A DNA stretch of 64,000 nucleotides from Odontocerum albicorne (GCA_949825065.1 OX463859.1:26181847-26245846); one strand, 5' to 3'; shown: positions 1 through 11,523, numbered from the stretch's first letter. A program made the numbers and translations. The notes: generated by a model from the letters alone, not told the origin.

Positions 1-29
1 CAGCAAATTGAATAATTCTGTTAATAAGA

Positions 30-370
30 TAGTATTTTTTCAGGTGGTGAAAGAGTTATGAAAAATATCGAACGTGGTATAGCGATAGGAAACTAAATTA
101 AAAGGGCATTAGGATAAATATTCTCGAACCGCACATCATTTAAATCTACTAAAATGATAATAGAACTCTAGTAAAGACTTTGATGTATGTTAGTAAAACA
201 TTGACATGGAAAAATACTGAAAAAAGACTAATAAATATTGTAGAAATACGTGCACTAAGAGGATGTGGGGTGACAATGTATGACAGAATACGGAATAAAG
301 TGATAAGGGATGAATGTGAACTTAAGGCAGATGTATTGTGTAAGATAAAAAAAAAGCTTCACCAAAATTC
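30..370 (+). pseudogene. LINE reverse transcriptase C-terminal remnant (family alpha)
   Basis: Broken frames read like the region after the RT domain of a common insect LINE. A YVSKTLTW segment stands where YGSETW is usual, followed by MYDRIRNKVIRDECELK. The same family recurs at 3060, 6740, 16060, 23166, 30560, 32430, 33990 and 61780. Stops and frame changes make it a fossil. The match is by eye from family knowledge; the clade is not fixed. Confidence 0.6.
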
Positions 371-411
371 GGCTGCAAGGACGTCAGATATGAAATACAA
401 TATATATTTAG

Positions 412-600
412 TTATTGATATTTGTTTTTTCAAACACTGTTTATTTCACTTTTTGTAACGGTATAACTCTATCAGTTTCAAGGCTTTCACCTCATCATTA
501 GGGGAGCACAAACAAGACTGAATTCTGTTTGAACTGGTACCGACATACACGTTTCTAACGGTAAACATTCGGGATGGGAACTGTGGGTGGAGGGAGGGAG
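412..600 (-). mobile_element. Penelope-like element 3' terminal fragment (PLE-1)
   Basis: Shares the sequence around TAACGGTATAAC, the TTTCAAGG block and GAGCACAAACAAGACT with the segment that lies directly 3' of the GIY-YIG remnant at 31.1-31.7 kb, so it is the 3' end of the same family. On the minus strand it carries a degenerate copy (CTAATGATGAGG) of the hammerhead-like block discussed for the 31-kb copy. It abuts the LINE remnant on its left. Confidence 0.6.
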
Positions 601-1088
601 GGAGGAGAAAACATCAGCGATATATTTACTTACATAAAAAATATATATTTACCTATTTAATAAGTGAATTGCATTCAAAACCTAACAAAATAATGTTCCA
701 AAATATAAAATTACTAAAATAATAAATTATATAACACGCAATTCGGTTTCGTGTTTAACAGGCTTAAATATTCAAATAGACATCCTGAATATCTATTTGA
801 AATAGGATTATTCTATTCAAAATTAGGCTTTATTTGATTTCAAATCCATCGTAATAAAAGGATTTGGGAGATATCATATTCATATGTACGTTAGATCAGA
901 AAATACAGGCTGTTATTCAGAGAAATAACACTTTGGAAACAGATCCTGAATCGTTTATTTGACATACGATGTGTAGTGAGATATTAAATAATTCAAGAGT
1001 TCCCTTATCAAATATTCACACCTGAAAGAATATCTTACATACTCGTATATTGGAATAGAAAAAAGTGAACCTTTAACTTAAAACATTA
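601..1088. other. AT-rich stretch, nothing recognised
   Basis: Begins with a short G-rich GGGAGGGAGGGAGG run near 590-605, then AT-rich DNA with no convincing frame or repeat. Confidence 0.6.
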
Positions 1089-1092
1089 TTAA

Positions 1093-1370
1093 CCCCTTTA
1101 ATCCCACGGGGCCGAATATGGGCCTCAACTGGTGAATGCGAAAAATCCCACGCAACCGATCATCGGCCTCAAAGTTTTCATCAAATTTTTTTTTATCGAA
1201 TACGAAAATTACTTATTATTTTGTACTCTACAGGGAGGGTTCCACAAAATAAGGGTTTAAAACTAAATTTTAACTGAGATAAAAAATAAAATTTTAAAGT
1301 ACTGTTTTTTTGCCAAAAAATTCTTGGGACTTTTCACACATTTTATGCAAATATGCTGGGATTAAAAGGG
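1093..1370. mobile_element. piggyBac-type MITE with TTAA target duplication
   Basis: Flanked on both sides by TTAA (1089-1092 and 1371-1374), the signature target of piggyBac elements. The left end CCCCTTTAATCCCAC is matched by the reverse complement of the right end, CCCTTTTAATCCCAGC. At 278 bp, with no frame, it is a non-autonomous derivative. The SINE-B tail starts immediately to its right. Confidence 0.8.
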
Positions 1371-1379
1371 TTAATAGAC

Positions 1380-1640
1380 ATACTACTTTCTCGCTGTGCA
1401 GCTCCTCTCGAATGACACTTTTTTATTTTTTGCGTCTAGTATTCGGGGGTGTAAGGATACCTATGACTTCGGTCATATCTATTCTTTCAAAAAAGATTTT
1501 AAAAACATGTCGGTGTGATTCAATCGTCTCACTTCGGTGTGCCATCTGATTCAGTACAGCGGTGTAGCCGGTGAGTTCACGGGTGTGCAACGGTTTAATC
1601 ATTGAAAAAAAATCTACACAGCACAGCTTCGCTTTCTAGT
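1380..1640 (+). mobile_element. SINE-B, 5'-truncated copy
   Basis: Shares the body GATACCTATGACTTCGGTC and the 3' part CAGTACAGCGGTGTAGCCGG with the fuller copy at 63720-64000. The tRNA-like head is missing, apparently lost at the junction with the piggyBac MITE. Confidence 0.65.
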
Positions 1641-1734
1641 TGAAATGACGAAGGAATGGCGAGGAGATGCTAGACTACGAGGCCTAGCAACGACGACTGT
1701 CTTTTAATATGTTAACTCATCTATTATATAAACA

Positions 1735-1825
1735 CCATCACGTCGCTTACTTGCTGGGGTAGGCAGAGAGGACAGAACTCTTTCCTATCTCGGTACACAT
1801 AAATCGCCTATTCCACAACCGTACC
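1735..1825 (+). repeat. Dispersed repeat D (CACG...GGGGTAGGCAGAG)
   Basis: Contains ATCACGTCGC...TGGGGTAGGCAGAGAGGACAG and CTCGGTACACAT. Related pieces are at 2790-2915, 24955-25060, 39285-39375 and 52755-52850. Insect LINE 3' regions often carry such a block, so it may be a detached LINE 3' UTR. Confidence 0.45.
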
Positions 1826-2075
1826 CCTTCTGGGGGGGCGGCTGAAAAACATCTGGTGTCCCCGTGGCTGGGTTCGCCCTATATTGGTGGGGTGTATTTT
1901 GGCCGAGGGGATGCTATTAGATGAGCCCAGACCTTTTGATAGCTTCTGTGTCTGATGTATTGTCTGCAATTTATGTGTTTTTAGAAGTGTTATTCAGGTG
2001 TGATCTTGCACATACTATGTTGCTGTCAATAAACCTAATATTTATTTATTTTTATTTATTCTTATATACAATAGC
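1826..2075 (+). repeat. Dispersed repeat C, copy 1
   Basis: Shares GGCTGAAAAACATCTGGTGT, CGCCCTATATTGGTGGGGTG and GAGCCCAGACCTTTTGATAG with copies at 55145, 55480 and (inverted) 57000. It ends in TCAATAAACCT plus a TTTATT-rich tail, which suggests a retroposed 3' end with a poly(A) signal. The long frame over this region (1921-2241) is fortuitous. Confidence 0.6.
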
Positions 2076-2337
2076 TTCTACGATTTCTTTTACTTTTAAA
2101 TTTTTCTTCTTTCAAAATATTATATCATTCAATGACTTTCATTTAATTTCGCATTGCATGATATATTTGTTTTGTCAGTCTCCCTTTATTCTTTCATTCT
2201 ACATGTTTCTATTTCGGTATGTAGTTAATAATCTTTGTTGATCTGTGACAACGTAGATCTGCTAACATGGCATATCCATGTCAACTGTATTACCTTACGT
2301 CGTTAGTAATTAGTCATATTTCTCAACGTTGATAGTA

Positions 2338-2720
2338 TGAACCGACTGGAAGCATTCGAAATATGGATACACCGGAGAATACTACGGATATCCTGGACGG
2401 ATATGATCAGCCACACGAGGGTTCTTCAAAGAGCCAAAGTTGATAGAGTTGCTGACTAATATTAAAATCCGAAAGGTGTCCTATTTGGGTCATGTACAAA
2501 TGTACAGAAAAGTACAAATTACTCCACCTGATCATCCAAGGCAAAATAAAGGGTCGAAGAGGTATTGGCAGGAGGAAAATCTCCTGGATCCGCAATATAC
2601 GTAATTGAAATGGGCTTTTTTAGGCTTCCGGGGACAAATATGCTTATTCTCAGGTGATAGTCAACGTTGGGGGGACCTGACATGTCACTAGGAAGAAGAA
2701 GATCTTTCTTAGTTTTCAAT
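2338..2720 (+). pseudogene. LINE RT C-terminal remnant with 3' end
   Basis: Frames give NRLEAFEIWIHRRILRISW, the standard sequence after the RT palm of many insect LINEs, then (after frameshifts) a GRRGIGRRKISW-like block and a final GAAGAAGAAGA tail. The two minus-strand frames here are shadows. It belongs to the same broad class as the young LINE at 45.5 kb (EAFEMWSYRRLLGISW) but is a different, much older family. Confidence 0.7.
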
Positions 2721-2789
2721 ATTCAGTACTTAACATATAAACTTCTGTTAGTCATTGAATAGCATGACTCACGTTTCAACGCACTATTT

Positions 2790-2915
2790 CATAAAAAAAC
2801 ATACATACTATCTTGTCACTGAATTGACAATATAGACAGAGAGGACAAAACGTCAGACAGACATCTCGATACACATTTTTCGTCTCTTCTATATCCTACG
2901 ATTTTTACGACTTTC
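2790..2915 (+). repeat. Dispersed repeat D, degenerate
   Basis: Contains ACAGAGAGGACAAAACGTC and TCTCGATACACAT, the core of repeat D. Confidence 0.35.
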
Positions 2916-3059
2916 AACATTTTGTTTTTAAAAATATCATTCCCTTGATCCAATCATACTTTTCACTACCATTCTGACTGTACATTTGTTTTGTTAGTAT
3001 TTATTGATTCATTTTCTAAATGCTCAAACTATATCAAAGTACTTCTTTTCATATTCTCA

Positions 3060-3720
3060 ATAAATAAGTCTTAAGTTCACGACCCCGATTGACTCCATAT
3101 TCTGCCATACATTGTCATTCCATGTGTTCTTCTCAGTGCACACATATGTTCAGCATTAACTCGACTACTTTAAGTTTTTTTCCATGTCCGCGTTTCACTT
3201 CCATTCATCAAAATGGATTGTGGATTATACAATAATTTTAGCAGATTTTGATACTGTCCGATAAGAGTATGAAATATTTAACGCCCCTTGAATTTGTTTC
3301 CTATCGGAACACGCCATTCAATATATCTCGCAGCTCTTCCATAATCTGGGAAAATACTACTCAAATAGCAGAATTTCTCAGTATCCTTCTATTTATCATT
3401 GTTCACCGGAGCGTCGCATTTACTTTCCTTTAGAATGACTTTAATTTTCACAACATCTCAAATCTTTCTCTTTGCATCTCTCAAACAGTTTTATTTATCA
3501 AGTTCTTCATTCTCTACTATCACAACCATGTCATTAGTGTATACGATAAGTTATCCTTATATGTAACCGTTCGATATTTATTTGCCACCTATTAACCTCT
3601 CTAGTTCCTTGAAACATGAACCTTTGTAAATATTAAACAGCCAGGGTAACATCACACATCAACGCTTTACCCTTTTGAAATATTAAACCACTTAGTCAAG
3701 GCGTCGTTCAGTCTAATACA
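3060..3720 (-). pseudogene. LINE family alpha RT remnant
   Basis: On the minus strand the fragments read from about 3720 downward as a CVMLPWLFNIY-like block, then YTNDMVVIVENEEL (the place of the catalytic F/YADD box, here with D lost to N), a CYLSSIF block, and the ERRV/GNKFKG region, ending near 3060. Many stops and shifts are present. The gene order matches other alpha fragments, which are mostly on the plus strand. Confidence 0.65.
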
Positions 3721-3841
3721 TGCTATACTTTCGGTGTATAATGACGCAATACCACGTACTAATTTATCTTCAACACTAACATATATTCATTCAATATTTA
3801 TTCTAGCTTGCTCTTATCACACGGTCATATGGTTTTTTCTA

Positions 3842-3992
3842 GTTCACAACGTACGATATATGGCTACAGCTGATATAATGTGATAACGACTTGATTTTTC
3901 ATTATTAGTCTTCGCTAACGTTCATCGTAAACGTACGATATATGGCTACAACTGATTCAATGTGATAAAAACTTGAGTGTTCATCATTAGTC
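3842..3992 (+). repeat. Tandem duplication, about 86 bp x 2
   Basis: GTACGATATATGGCTACA...TGATA appears twice, followed each time by ATTATTAGTC-like sequence. A two-copy local duplication. Confidence 0.7.
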
Positions 3993-3994
3993 AA

Positions 3995-5590
3995 TGGTAT
4001 TATTAACAGGATTTCCCTTATTAGCACCAGATTGAATGTTTGCTACAAATTACCCTTTGAAGGTTCCAATCATCCCAGAAATGCTTCTAATTATAATTGT
4101 ATAATTAATTATAATAATCAATACAATCTGTATAATGGTTCCTGAAGTACAGGATAAATTTCCTTAAATCCAATTCTGAGCTACGCTCATTTACATATTT
4201 TCAATTGAAGTGTTCGATTCGGAAGGCTGCTTTCAGGAAATTTCAGCGCTGCACTAAACCTACCCTTACACGGACAACCCGTAATAGACGAAGGCTTAGT
4301 TTCATCAGATGAGAAAAATGAAAATTCAAAAAGATTATTAGAGTGGATTTAGAAGTTCACTCAATTCTGTATATTATGTCATACATTATCACCCTACAGT
4401 ATTTATTTGACAATAAAAATAATAAGACAGCACAGAACTGAAAAGTCATACATTTTTGTTATTTGTATATAATAATGGATTTTTTTTTCTACGTTTTCTA
4501 TAATTTTTCTTGTCAATCCTTCTTAACCTGATCCCCGCGAACTTTGACCGTTTAACATTTTTTCTTAATGAATGAATTTCTTCAGCTTCTTTTGTATTGT
4601 ACCTATGTTGTATACAGTACATCCTTATGTGTGTATTAGTTGGCAACTAGAAATATGTAAAAGAGGCCTTAGAGTAAAATCACATTGGAACCTTTTTTCT
4701 TCAAAAATGGAAATCAAACCTCCGTTTAAAAAAAGGCGTCTAACTAACTAAATAATGCAGTTGGCCTACCTAGAATAGCAAATTACAAAATGTAAAAACA
4801 TATTTTTGCGCAATATAGTGGTAAAAAATTCAAGTGATTCAAAGAACTACCGATGTAATGAAAGAATTCAATTTAATTTCAAGATGTTTTCGAATGTTGT
4901 GACGAATTTTAAAAAATTACTTTAATTTGGTAGTAATCAGAAATCATATATTTTTTACAATAATTTGAAAAAAACATTTCTTTGGATTGCATTACGTGTG
5001 TATAAACTACTGTGGGTGTAAGCCACTTATCATTTAATAACAATATAGACAACAACATGTTTCGGTCAATAACAATATAGTTCGTTAAATAACTCGGCCG
5101 CCACTTTGTGGAACTTCATTAATTGATTTAAAATTAAAACACAGTTTCATGGTTTTTTCCCATTATTTATGGCAAATTACAATACATTTCAACACTTGCT
5201 GTTTCATCATTAGGTGAGTTATCAAGAATTGAAGTATATGTTAATTTCATCATTATGTGTATAGTTTATGGTTAAATGGAGTCAAAGTGTCTATACTATA
5301 TTTTGTTGTTTTGATTATTATTATGATTAAATTATTTGATTAAATTTAATTGATTATTTATGATATTTTTGTTTTGTTTGTTTGCATTATGAACTTCAAT
5401 GGTTTTAAGTTTTATATTGTTGCAATGCATTGTGATTTGCAATAAGTAAAGTGGAATTAAACAAGGTAACCGTGTTAAAATTTTACGTTTATAACAATTT
5501 TATATTTATAACAGCTCGTATAGTCAATAATACGTTATAAGCCTAATTGGTGCAAATCACAAACCTGTGGAATACCTACAAGTATGCTAT
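3995..5590. other. Unassigned AT-rich stretch
   Basis: No frame with recognisable content. Short (A/T)n tracts and a TTATAATTG...ATAATCAAT patch near 4090-4125. The longest minus frame (4446-4646) is lysine/arginine-rich only because the DNA is A-rich. Confidence 0.5.
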
Positions 5591-5689
5591 GTTAAGCTGA
5601 TGTTCTGTTCAAAGTTGGAAACAACCTACATAACAGGACATAACAGCTGTCTACAAAAAGGCACCAAATATTTTTGCACATAGAAAAAA

Positions 5690-5812
5690 AATACAATAAT
5701 GAGAAAAAACTACATTTTTTAGTAAGAAATCCACAAAAACTACAATATTTGGTAAGAAATTCACAAAAAAACTGAATATTTGGTAAGAAATCCACAAAAA
5801 AATACCAATGAA
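5690..5812 (+). repeat. Short tandem repeat, about 32 bp x 3-4
   Basis: ATTTGGTAAGAAATCCACAA units in a row with one or two substitutions each. The minus frame here shows the repeat as a CGFLTKKCSF-like periodicity and is not a gene. Confidence 0.7.
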
Positions 5813-6048
5813 GACGAAATATAAATGAACCTTTATAAATATTCCGATATGTCATAGTTACACAATCGAATCAAGGTGTAATGTTGGTTAGTGTGACATG
5901 TTCACATATGTAGTAAGTATTTTAAATTTTAATATGATCTTCCAAAAAAGTTTGTCTTTTTCTTAAAGTTGCACACATGTTATGATAGAGCACAACGTCT
6001 GACATTTTGTAAACATAAACATTTTGGTCTAATAGTGATACAGTTATC

Positions 6049-6114
6049 TTTTTCTCGAAGGCTTTGAGTTCGATTTCGAAAATTCTTAATCGAACTCAAA
6101 GCCGTCGAGAAAAA
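6049..6114. repeat. Near-perfect hairpin, about 27-bp arms, 12-nt loop
   Basis: Arm 6049-6075 (through GGCTTTGAGTTCGATT) is complementary to 6088-6114 (AATCGAACTCAAAGCC onward) with one mismatch. Size and loop resemble a small-RNA precursor, but a recent inverted duplication or a MITE core would look the same. Confidence 0.75.
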
Positions 6115-6735
6115 TAAATCGATTCAAAACTCCCAGGTGGCAATAAAGAATATCAAAATATAGAAAAGTACTCTTCAATTTTCTTGTCAAAGAAAAAAAA
6201 AGGAGAGATAAAAAGTCTTTCGATTAAACAATCAAGGTTCAATCATTCTTGTAAACTGTGAGTTGTTTAAATTGAATATTATCTCTCGCAATAATTGAAA
6301 CGGCCAATTAACGTCTCGAGACCTGGATAAACAGGAATCAAAATTCATGAAAATAAAGTAAAATTCAAATTGAAACCATTTGCTGAATCCTTATTTCTCA
6401 TTTGTTCAATACCGCGATTACTGATTAAATAAGAAAATACAGGAAGGGACTGGTAAAATTTCTTTTATTAAGGAAAACTAATATTGTCTTGCCATTTTGC
6501 GAATAAATTTTGGATAAGGTATTTTAGATAAAACATGCGAAATATTTCGGGTTAAACCAAAATATTTTTGAGATATTTTATCCTGAGAGATTATTATTTT
6601 TAGATTCACATGGTAAGTCTTGATTTAAATTACTCCTATCATATATTTTGTCATTCATTATGGTTTTATTTTTACAAACAAACACTAGTAGAAACATTAA
6701 AAAAATACATAATTCGAAATATCTACCTTTCGCTT
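6115..6735. other. Unassigned AT-rich stretch
   Basis: No recognised gene or repeat; the overlapping plus frames at 6610-6830 have no family resemblance. Confidence 0.5.
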
Positions 6736-6739
6736 TTAC

Positions 6740-6960
6740 ACAGGCCTTTTATCAAGCGGGTCACTCAACCATATGGCAGGCGCAGTTTCTAAACCGTTCG
6801 ATATCCCTCTTAACTCTTTCATCATCTTAGAAAATACAACCCAAATAGCAGAATTCTTCAACTTTTCCAATCTTTTATTATTTACTCATATATTGTAATT
6901 TGTTTTTCTTTCTAACACTTTTCTATCGCAATTACTTTGGATTTAGCAAAAATTATTCCC
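6740..6960 (-). pseudogene. LINE family alpha RT fragment
   Basis: The reverse complement carries GAATTCTGCTATTTGGGTTG and the GATATCGAACGG block found in other alpha copies (3300, 23200, 32530). Short and decayed. Confidence 0.5.
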
Positions 6961-7448
6961 AGATCTTTGTGTGCGTTGAAGCCTTAGACCGATAAAATCG
7001 TGGTTAGATTGGATGAAAAAAAAGACGGTTAAGGAAGAAGTATAGAAAAAATTATATTTTGCATTAGATTTGGAGGAAGGGAAAGTTGTATAGAAGAACA
7101 TAAATAAATGTTTTGAGATCCGTATTTTCTGCCAACACCATAAGAGACACAGCGTGATGTATGTACTCGTATATTAAGCTGATTTCTTGATACAGATGAA
7201 GGTTGTAACGCATTATGATCTTTAAATATTTTTAAGGCTTCAACCAACAGTTTAGAAAACTCTTCTTTTACAATAATAGAGAATAAACCTTCAGCAATAC
7301 AGGAAATACCTTCACACTTAGGAAGAAAGAAATATTATTCGAAATGTTTCCGATATACGAGTACATACATACAAATTTCGTTTCACTTCGGGACGTCTCC
7401 ACTTTTATTTATGTTCCCCAAACTACGTCCGCTCTATTTTCAGCACAC

Positions 7449-7517
7449 TGTGGATCGAAAACGACTCTGAAAACTTATGACCTCCCTATCAGTTTTGAGA
7501 GTCGTTTTCGATCCACA
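7449..7517. repeat. Near-perfect hairpin, 27-bp arms, 15-nt loop
   Basis: 7449-7475 (TGTGGATCGAAAACGACTCT...) pairs with 7491-7517 (...AGTCGTTTTCGATCCACA) with one mismatch. Second hairpin of this size within 1.4 kb; the arm sequences differ from those at 6049. Confidence 0.8.
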
Positions 7518-7559
7518 ATAATACGATTGTCTTACAAAGAGTTTGTATTCCATTGCTGA

Positions 7560-8765
7560 TGGTACTAATCTCTTATAAAAATATGATTTACTTATCAAGC
7601 TTTGCAATTAATTTTCGATTGATGTACGGCACCGCGGTACAAAGAACTGTAAATAGGTGCGATAGTTGCTGCGCAATGCTCGGAGAATTTAGGTCAATTC
7701 CAAAAGGCGTAGATCGTTGAGAAGGTAGCAATGGTGAAGAGATTCCTCTTATGGCAGGTTGTAGCAGGTCTCAAAATAAAACACAGTAGAGTTAAGTGTA
7801 GATAGTAATAATATTTAAAATTGAAAAGAACCCTTCTTATGAATGGTCAGTCGGTCATCGCAAGCGCTCACACCTCGCAAAATACAACAATTTTCGGGAG
7901 TTTTGCGCAACGCTTAGACCGACTGGTCAGCGATCTAGCCTCGACGCCTGTCCATAAGTCTACATTTCTGACGCGGTCGCGCGGATCCAAACATAAATAT
8001 TTCATACAAAAGTCAAAATATATCAAATTTACAATTCAAAGATATATCAAATATAACTAGAATTTACATATAAAATACACATACAATCAAACATACAATA
8101 ATCTATACACATATAAGGGTGACGTGGGTGACGCATACGTCCGATATAATTGACTAATGAGCATTTTTTTCGTATGTTTCCCTTCAACATCTATTGGTGA
8201 ATCGAACATATTGGGGTTGCAGCTAGAAGAAAAAAACATTGTCTTCCATTTTATTCATCGAGCGGGACGTAAAATCACAGGAGTAGGAACGTAACTTACA
8301 ATTCGTCAATGTACGTGTTGGTAATACTACCCCACTCGCGCAGAAGTGTCAACATTCACCCGGTGTCAAGCGCATGTAAGTATCGTTACTAGATAAACTC
8401 TTACCAGATAAGTTTTTTTTAAATGTATTTTCAGATATTAATAGAAATCGAGCCCAAAATGCCTGTAGAGAGATCCAAAGACGATGTAATAATGTGAGTG
8501 AAAAAATCATGTATAAATATATTCAAGTCCCCCCCTTAAAATCAACCCTTCTGAAATGTTTCATCAGCGCTGAAATGAAGTCTAAAGAACTTGCTAACAT
8601 TTATTTTAGATTGTGATATTCAATTTCAAGTGCAAAATTGGGTGAGGGATGGACACAATTGAATCGAACGATCCAACATTATGAAAGATTTAGTACGATA
8701 CTAAAAAAATTATTTTATACCTAAGGGGTGTTCAATAGTGCACTAGCAAAAATATAAAATATAAA
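7560..8765. other. Unassigned stretch with an imperfect inverted repeat
   Basis: GGTCAGTCGGTC (7845) and GACCGACTGGTC (7917-7928) form an interrupted inverted repeat around GCAAAA/TTTTGC, in a locally more GC-rich patch (7620-8000). No protein recognised. The rest is AT-rich. Confidence 0.4.
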
Positions 8766-8770
8766 TGATC

Positions 8771-9038
8771 TAGTAATTTGTTTTTATCAAACACTGTTTA
8801 TCCCACTTTTTATAACGGTGTAACGCTACCGACTTCAAGGTTTTCACCTCTTCGCGAGGGGAACATCTGGCAAACTCATGTATTCCATGAATCTCGCCAC
8901 TACTCGCTGAGGATGTCTCCTAGCTCCCTTCACCCATAGTCCCCAACCCGTATGTTGACCGTTAGAAGCGTGTATGTCGCTACCAGTTCGAACATAATTC
9001 AGTCTTGTTTGTGCTACCCTGATATCCTCTCCCGTGTA
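8771..9038. mobile_element. PLE-1 terminal foldback
   Basis: The left part (8771-8868) is the PLE-1 terminal block in the same orientation as the 412 and 31-kb copies (ATCAAACACTGTTTAT, TAACGGTGTAACGC, TTCAAGG). The right part (about 8940-9020) is the adjoining PLE-1 segment (AGCGTGTATGTCG..., AGTCTTGTTTGTGC) in the opposite orientation, so two element ends face each other. Confidence 0.6.
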
Positions 9039-9186
9039 TTAAAAAACTTAGGAATTTTTACCTCAGATTTGTAAGGTTCATAGGTGTAGTACTATTTTTT
9101 TTCATATTTTACTAATTTGCAACACAATATGGATTTCCAAATTTTATGAAACATTTACGTTAACATAAACATTTTATTTTATGTAG

Positions 9187-9655
9187 TCAAGATCTTAAAA
9201 AAATCAACTAAGTAGCAAAAAAGAAACATTCGTGGTCAAGATCTTAAAAAATCAACTAAGTAGTAAAAAAAGAAACATTCGTGGTCAAGATCTTAAAAAA
9301 ATCAACTAAGTAGTAAAAAAAGAAACATTTGCAGTAAAGATCTTAAAAAAATCAACTAACATAAGTAGCATAAAAAAGAAACATTTGTAGTAACGATCTG
9401 AAAAAAAACAACATAGTAGAAAAAAGAAACATTTGTAATAAAGATCTTAAAAAATTCAACTAAATAGCAAAAAAAGAAACATTTCCAGTAAAGATCTTAA
9501 AAATTCAACTAAGTAGAAAAAAAAGAAACATTTCCAGTAAATATCTTAAAAAATTCAACTAAGTAGCAAAAAAAAGAAACATTTGTAGTAAAGATCTTAA
9601 AAATATCAACTAAGTTGCAAAAAAGAAACATTTGAAGTAAAGATCTTGAAAAAAT
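9187..9655 (+). repeat. Tandem array, about 49 bp x 10
   Basis: Ten units of AAGATCTTAAAAAAATCAAC + TAAGTAG + AAAAAAGAAACATTYG. Each contains the 8-bp palindrome AAGATCTT. Unit length varies 47-57 bp, mostly in the A tracts. Confidence 0.85.
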
Positions 9656-9659
9656 AGGA

Positions 9660-10125
9660 TGCGATTAGCTTTTTCCTCAAACCTCAATTCTTCCACTTTA
9701 TTTCCCCTTCCTCAATCAAAAAAATTTAGAAAATTAATTGAGTTATTCGTTTAATAACTGAACCACCCCCATTTGTATAGTTTTACTTTCAGAGATATTC
9801 TTTACGAAGGATTGAATTATGATTATTGTGAAAGCCAATGTTTTTGAAAGAGTTATTTATGGAATCGTTTTCCAATATTTTCCTTAAATACAAATTGTAT
9901 AGTTGAGATATAATGTTTTTTAGTATAATGGTTACCAAAAAAAAATTACCCTTGTTCAGATGGGGTTTAATACATATAAGTTATTAAGACAGTTATGTTG
10001 CCTTTGATTACCATGTTAAATAGATAGTGAAAAAAAATCCTTCAAATTGTTGGCATTTATAACGAGAATTTCAAGATCGTTCAGGAATTTGTCATTACTG
10101 ACGAAATTATAAAATATTCTTTCTT
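9660..10125. other. Unassigned AT-rich stretch
   Basis: Nothing recognised between two tandem arrays. Confidence 0.5.
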
Positions 10126-10129
10126 CGAT

Positions 10130-10700
10130 TTTTAGGCATCTTTTAAAAATGGAACACAATCTTTTATAAATCAAATAAAATCTTTTAAAAATAGAACAAA
10201 AATCTTTTAAAAATGGAAAAAAACAAAATAATTTTTTCGGTTGTTTATGCTTTTTTTTTTTACTTTTCAATCAAATCAAGACTTCGATCGAAAATAACCA
10301 GCGTTATATAAAATATCACTTGTAAATGGAACAAAATGAATTGTTTTTTCGGGTTGTTACTGTTTTTTTTACTTTTCAATCGAATCAAGGCTTTGATCGA
10401 AAATAACCAGCGTTATATAAAATATCACTTGTAAATGGAACAAAATGAATTGTTTTTTCGGTTGTTAATGTTTTTTTTACTTTTCAATCGAATCAAGACT
10501 TTGATCGAAAATAACCAGCGTTATATAAAATATCACTTGTAAATGGAACAAAATGAATTGTTTTTTCGGTTGTTACTGTTTTTTTTTACTTTTCAATCGA
10601 ATCAAGGCTTTGATCGAAAATAACCAGCGTTATAAATTATTATTTGTAAATTAAACGAAATAAATAATTTTTTCGGTTGTTGGTGCTTTTTGGTGCTTTT
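10130..10700 (+). repeat. Tandem array, about 108 bp x 4, with a short-period leader
   Basis: From about 10270 there are four units carrying GATCGAAAATAACCAGCG, TATCACTTGTAAATGGAACA and TTGTTTTTTCGGTTGTT. They are preceded (10140-10215) by short AATCTTTTAAAAATGGAA repeats. A detached partial unit lies at about 10860-10905. The 84-residue minus frame is a by-product. Confidence 0.85.
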
Positions 10701-10709
10701 TATAACAAA

Positions 10710-11125
10710 GGAGAAAAATATCTAAAAAAATATTTACAGCGTATAGCTACGATGCAGTAAGCGATCATGTGTGTGAAATGTGATTTAGAAAATTCCGTGT
10801 TGGTGAGATGATATTCAAATATGGCGTGGTTTCAGAAAGCCGATTACTGCTAATGATGATCAAATCAAGGCTTTGATTGAAAATATTCAGCGTTATAATA
10901 ATATCAAATGATTTCTACGAGCATTATTGGTGTAATTTTATGCCTGGATTTGGTCTAAAACTACGAAATTATTTCCCAGACAACTCGATATAAGCGATTT
11001 GGATGTGGTATGAAGCGATTTGGATTATATCTGTGTGATATGGAACCCTAACTATATATTGGTTGTATGTTGACTTAATTGAGGTTTTTTAATAGAGATT
11101 CTTGAAGTGTCCATGTCGTAGGGAG
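10710..11125. other. Unassigned stretch
   Basis: Only the detached partial unit of the preceding array (about 10860-10905) is recognised. Confidence 0.5.
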
Positions 11126-11129
11126 AGGT

Positions 11130-11290
11130 TGCTTAATGTTCTTAAATCGTAGAGTAATAGATTGCCCTTTTACGATCTTCGGAGTCGAAGACGTACCTTC
11201 TTTCTTGTGTTACTTTATAACATCTTGAATGATTTAATGAACTCACCTACTATCATGGAACAAATTGATTTAAATGCTTTTTCTCGTTCT
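11130..11290 (+). pseudogene. LINE (jockey/CR1-like) RT C-terminal fragment
   Basis: A frame gives RSRRRTFFLVLLYNILNDL, the same block as RNRRQIHILSLLYNILN at 32760, characteristic of the region after the RT domain in jockey-superfamily LINEs. It is oriented towards the minus-strand LINE fragment at 11524. Confidence 0.55.
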
Positions 11291-11523
11291 TTTATAATAT
11301 CAGTTGTGTTTAGCGTATTTAATTTATTAATTCATTTCTCATTACAGGCTTAGCCCAATTTATTTGAAAAATACAAGAAGTGTTGACATTAAAAATAAAG
11401 AAAAATTATATAGAATAAAAAAAAATTATATAAAATAATTTACACATAAACAAACACATATATTCAAAGTCACTTAAGTACGTTGATTAGTGCTTTCTAA
11501 GGCGCTCAATCTAAGAAGAAAAT

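Noticed and set aside
1921..2241. 106-residue hydrophobic protein
   Set aside because: The frame spans the end of repeat C and its T-rich tail; composition explains it.
7840..7935. A third clean hairpin
   Set aside because: The inverted repeat is interrupted in several places, unlike the two 27-bp hairpins nearby.
9187..9655. CRISPR array
   Set aside because: Units are contiguous with no unique spacers, lengths drift in A tracts, and the DNA is clearly eukaryotic.
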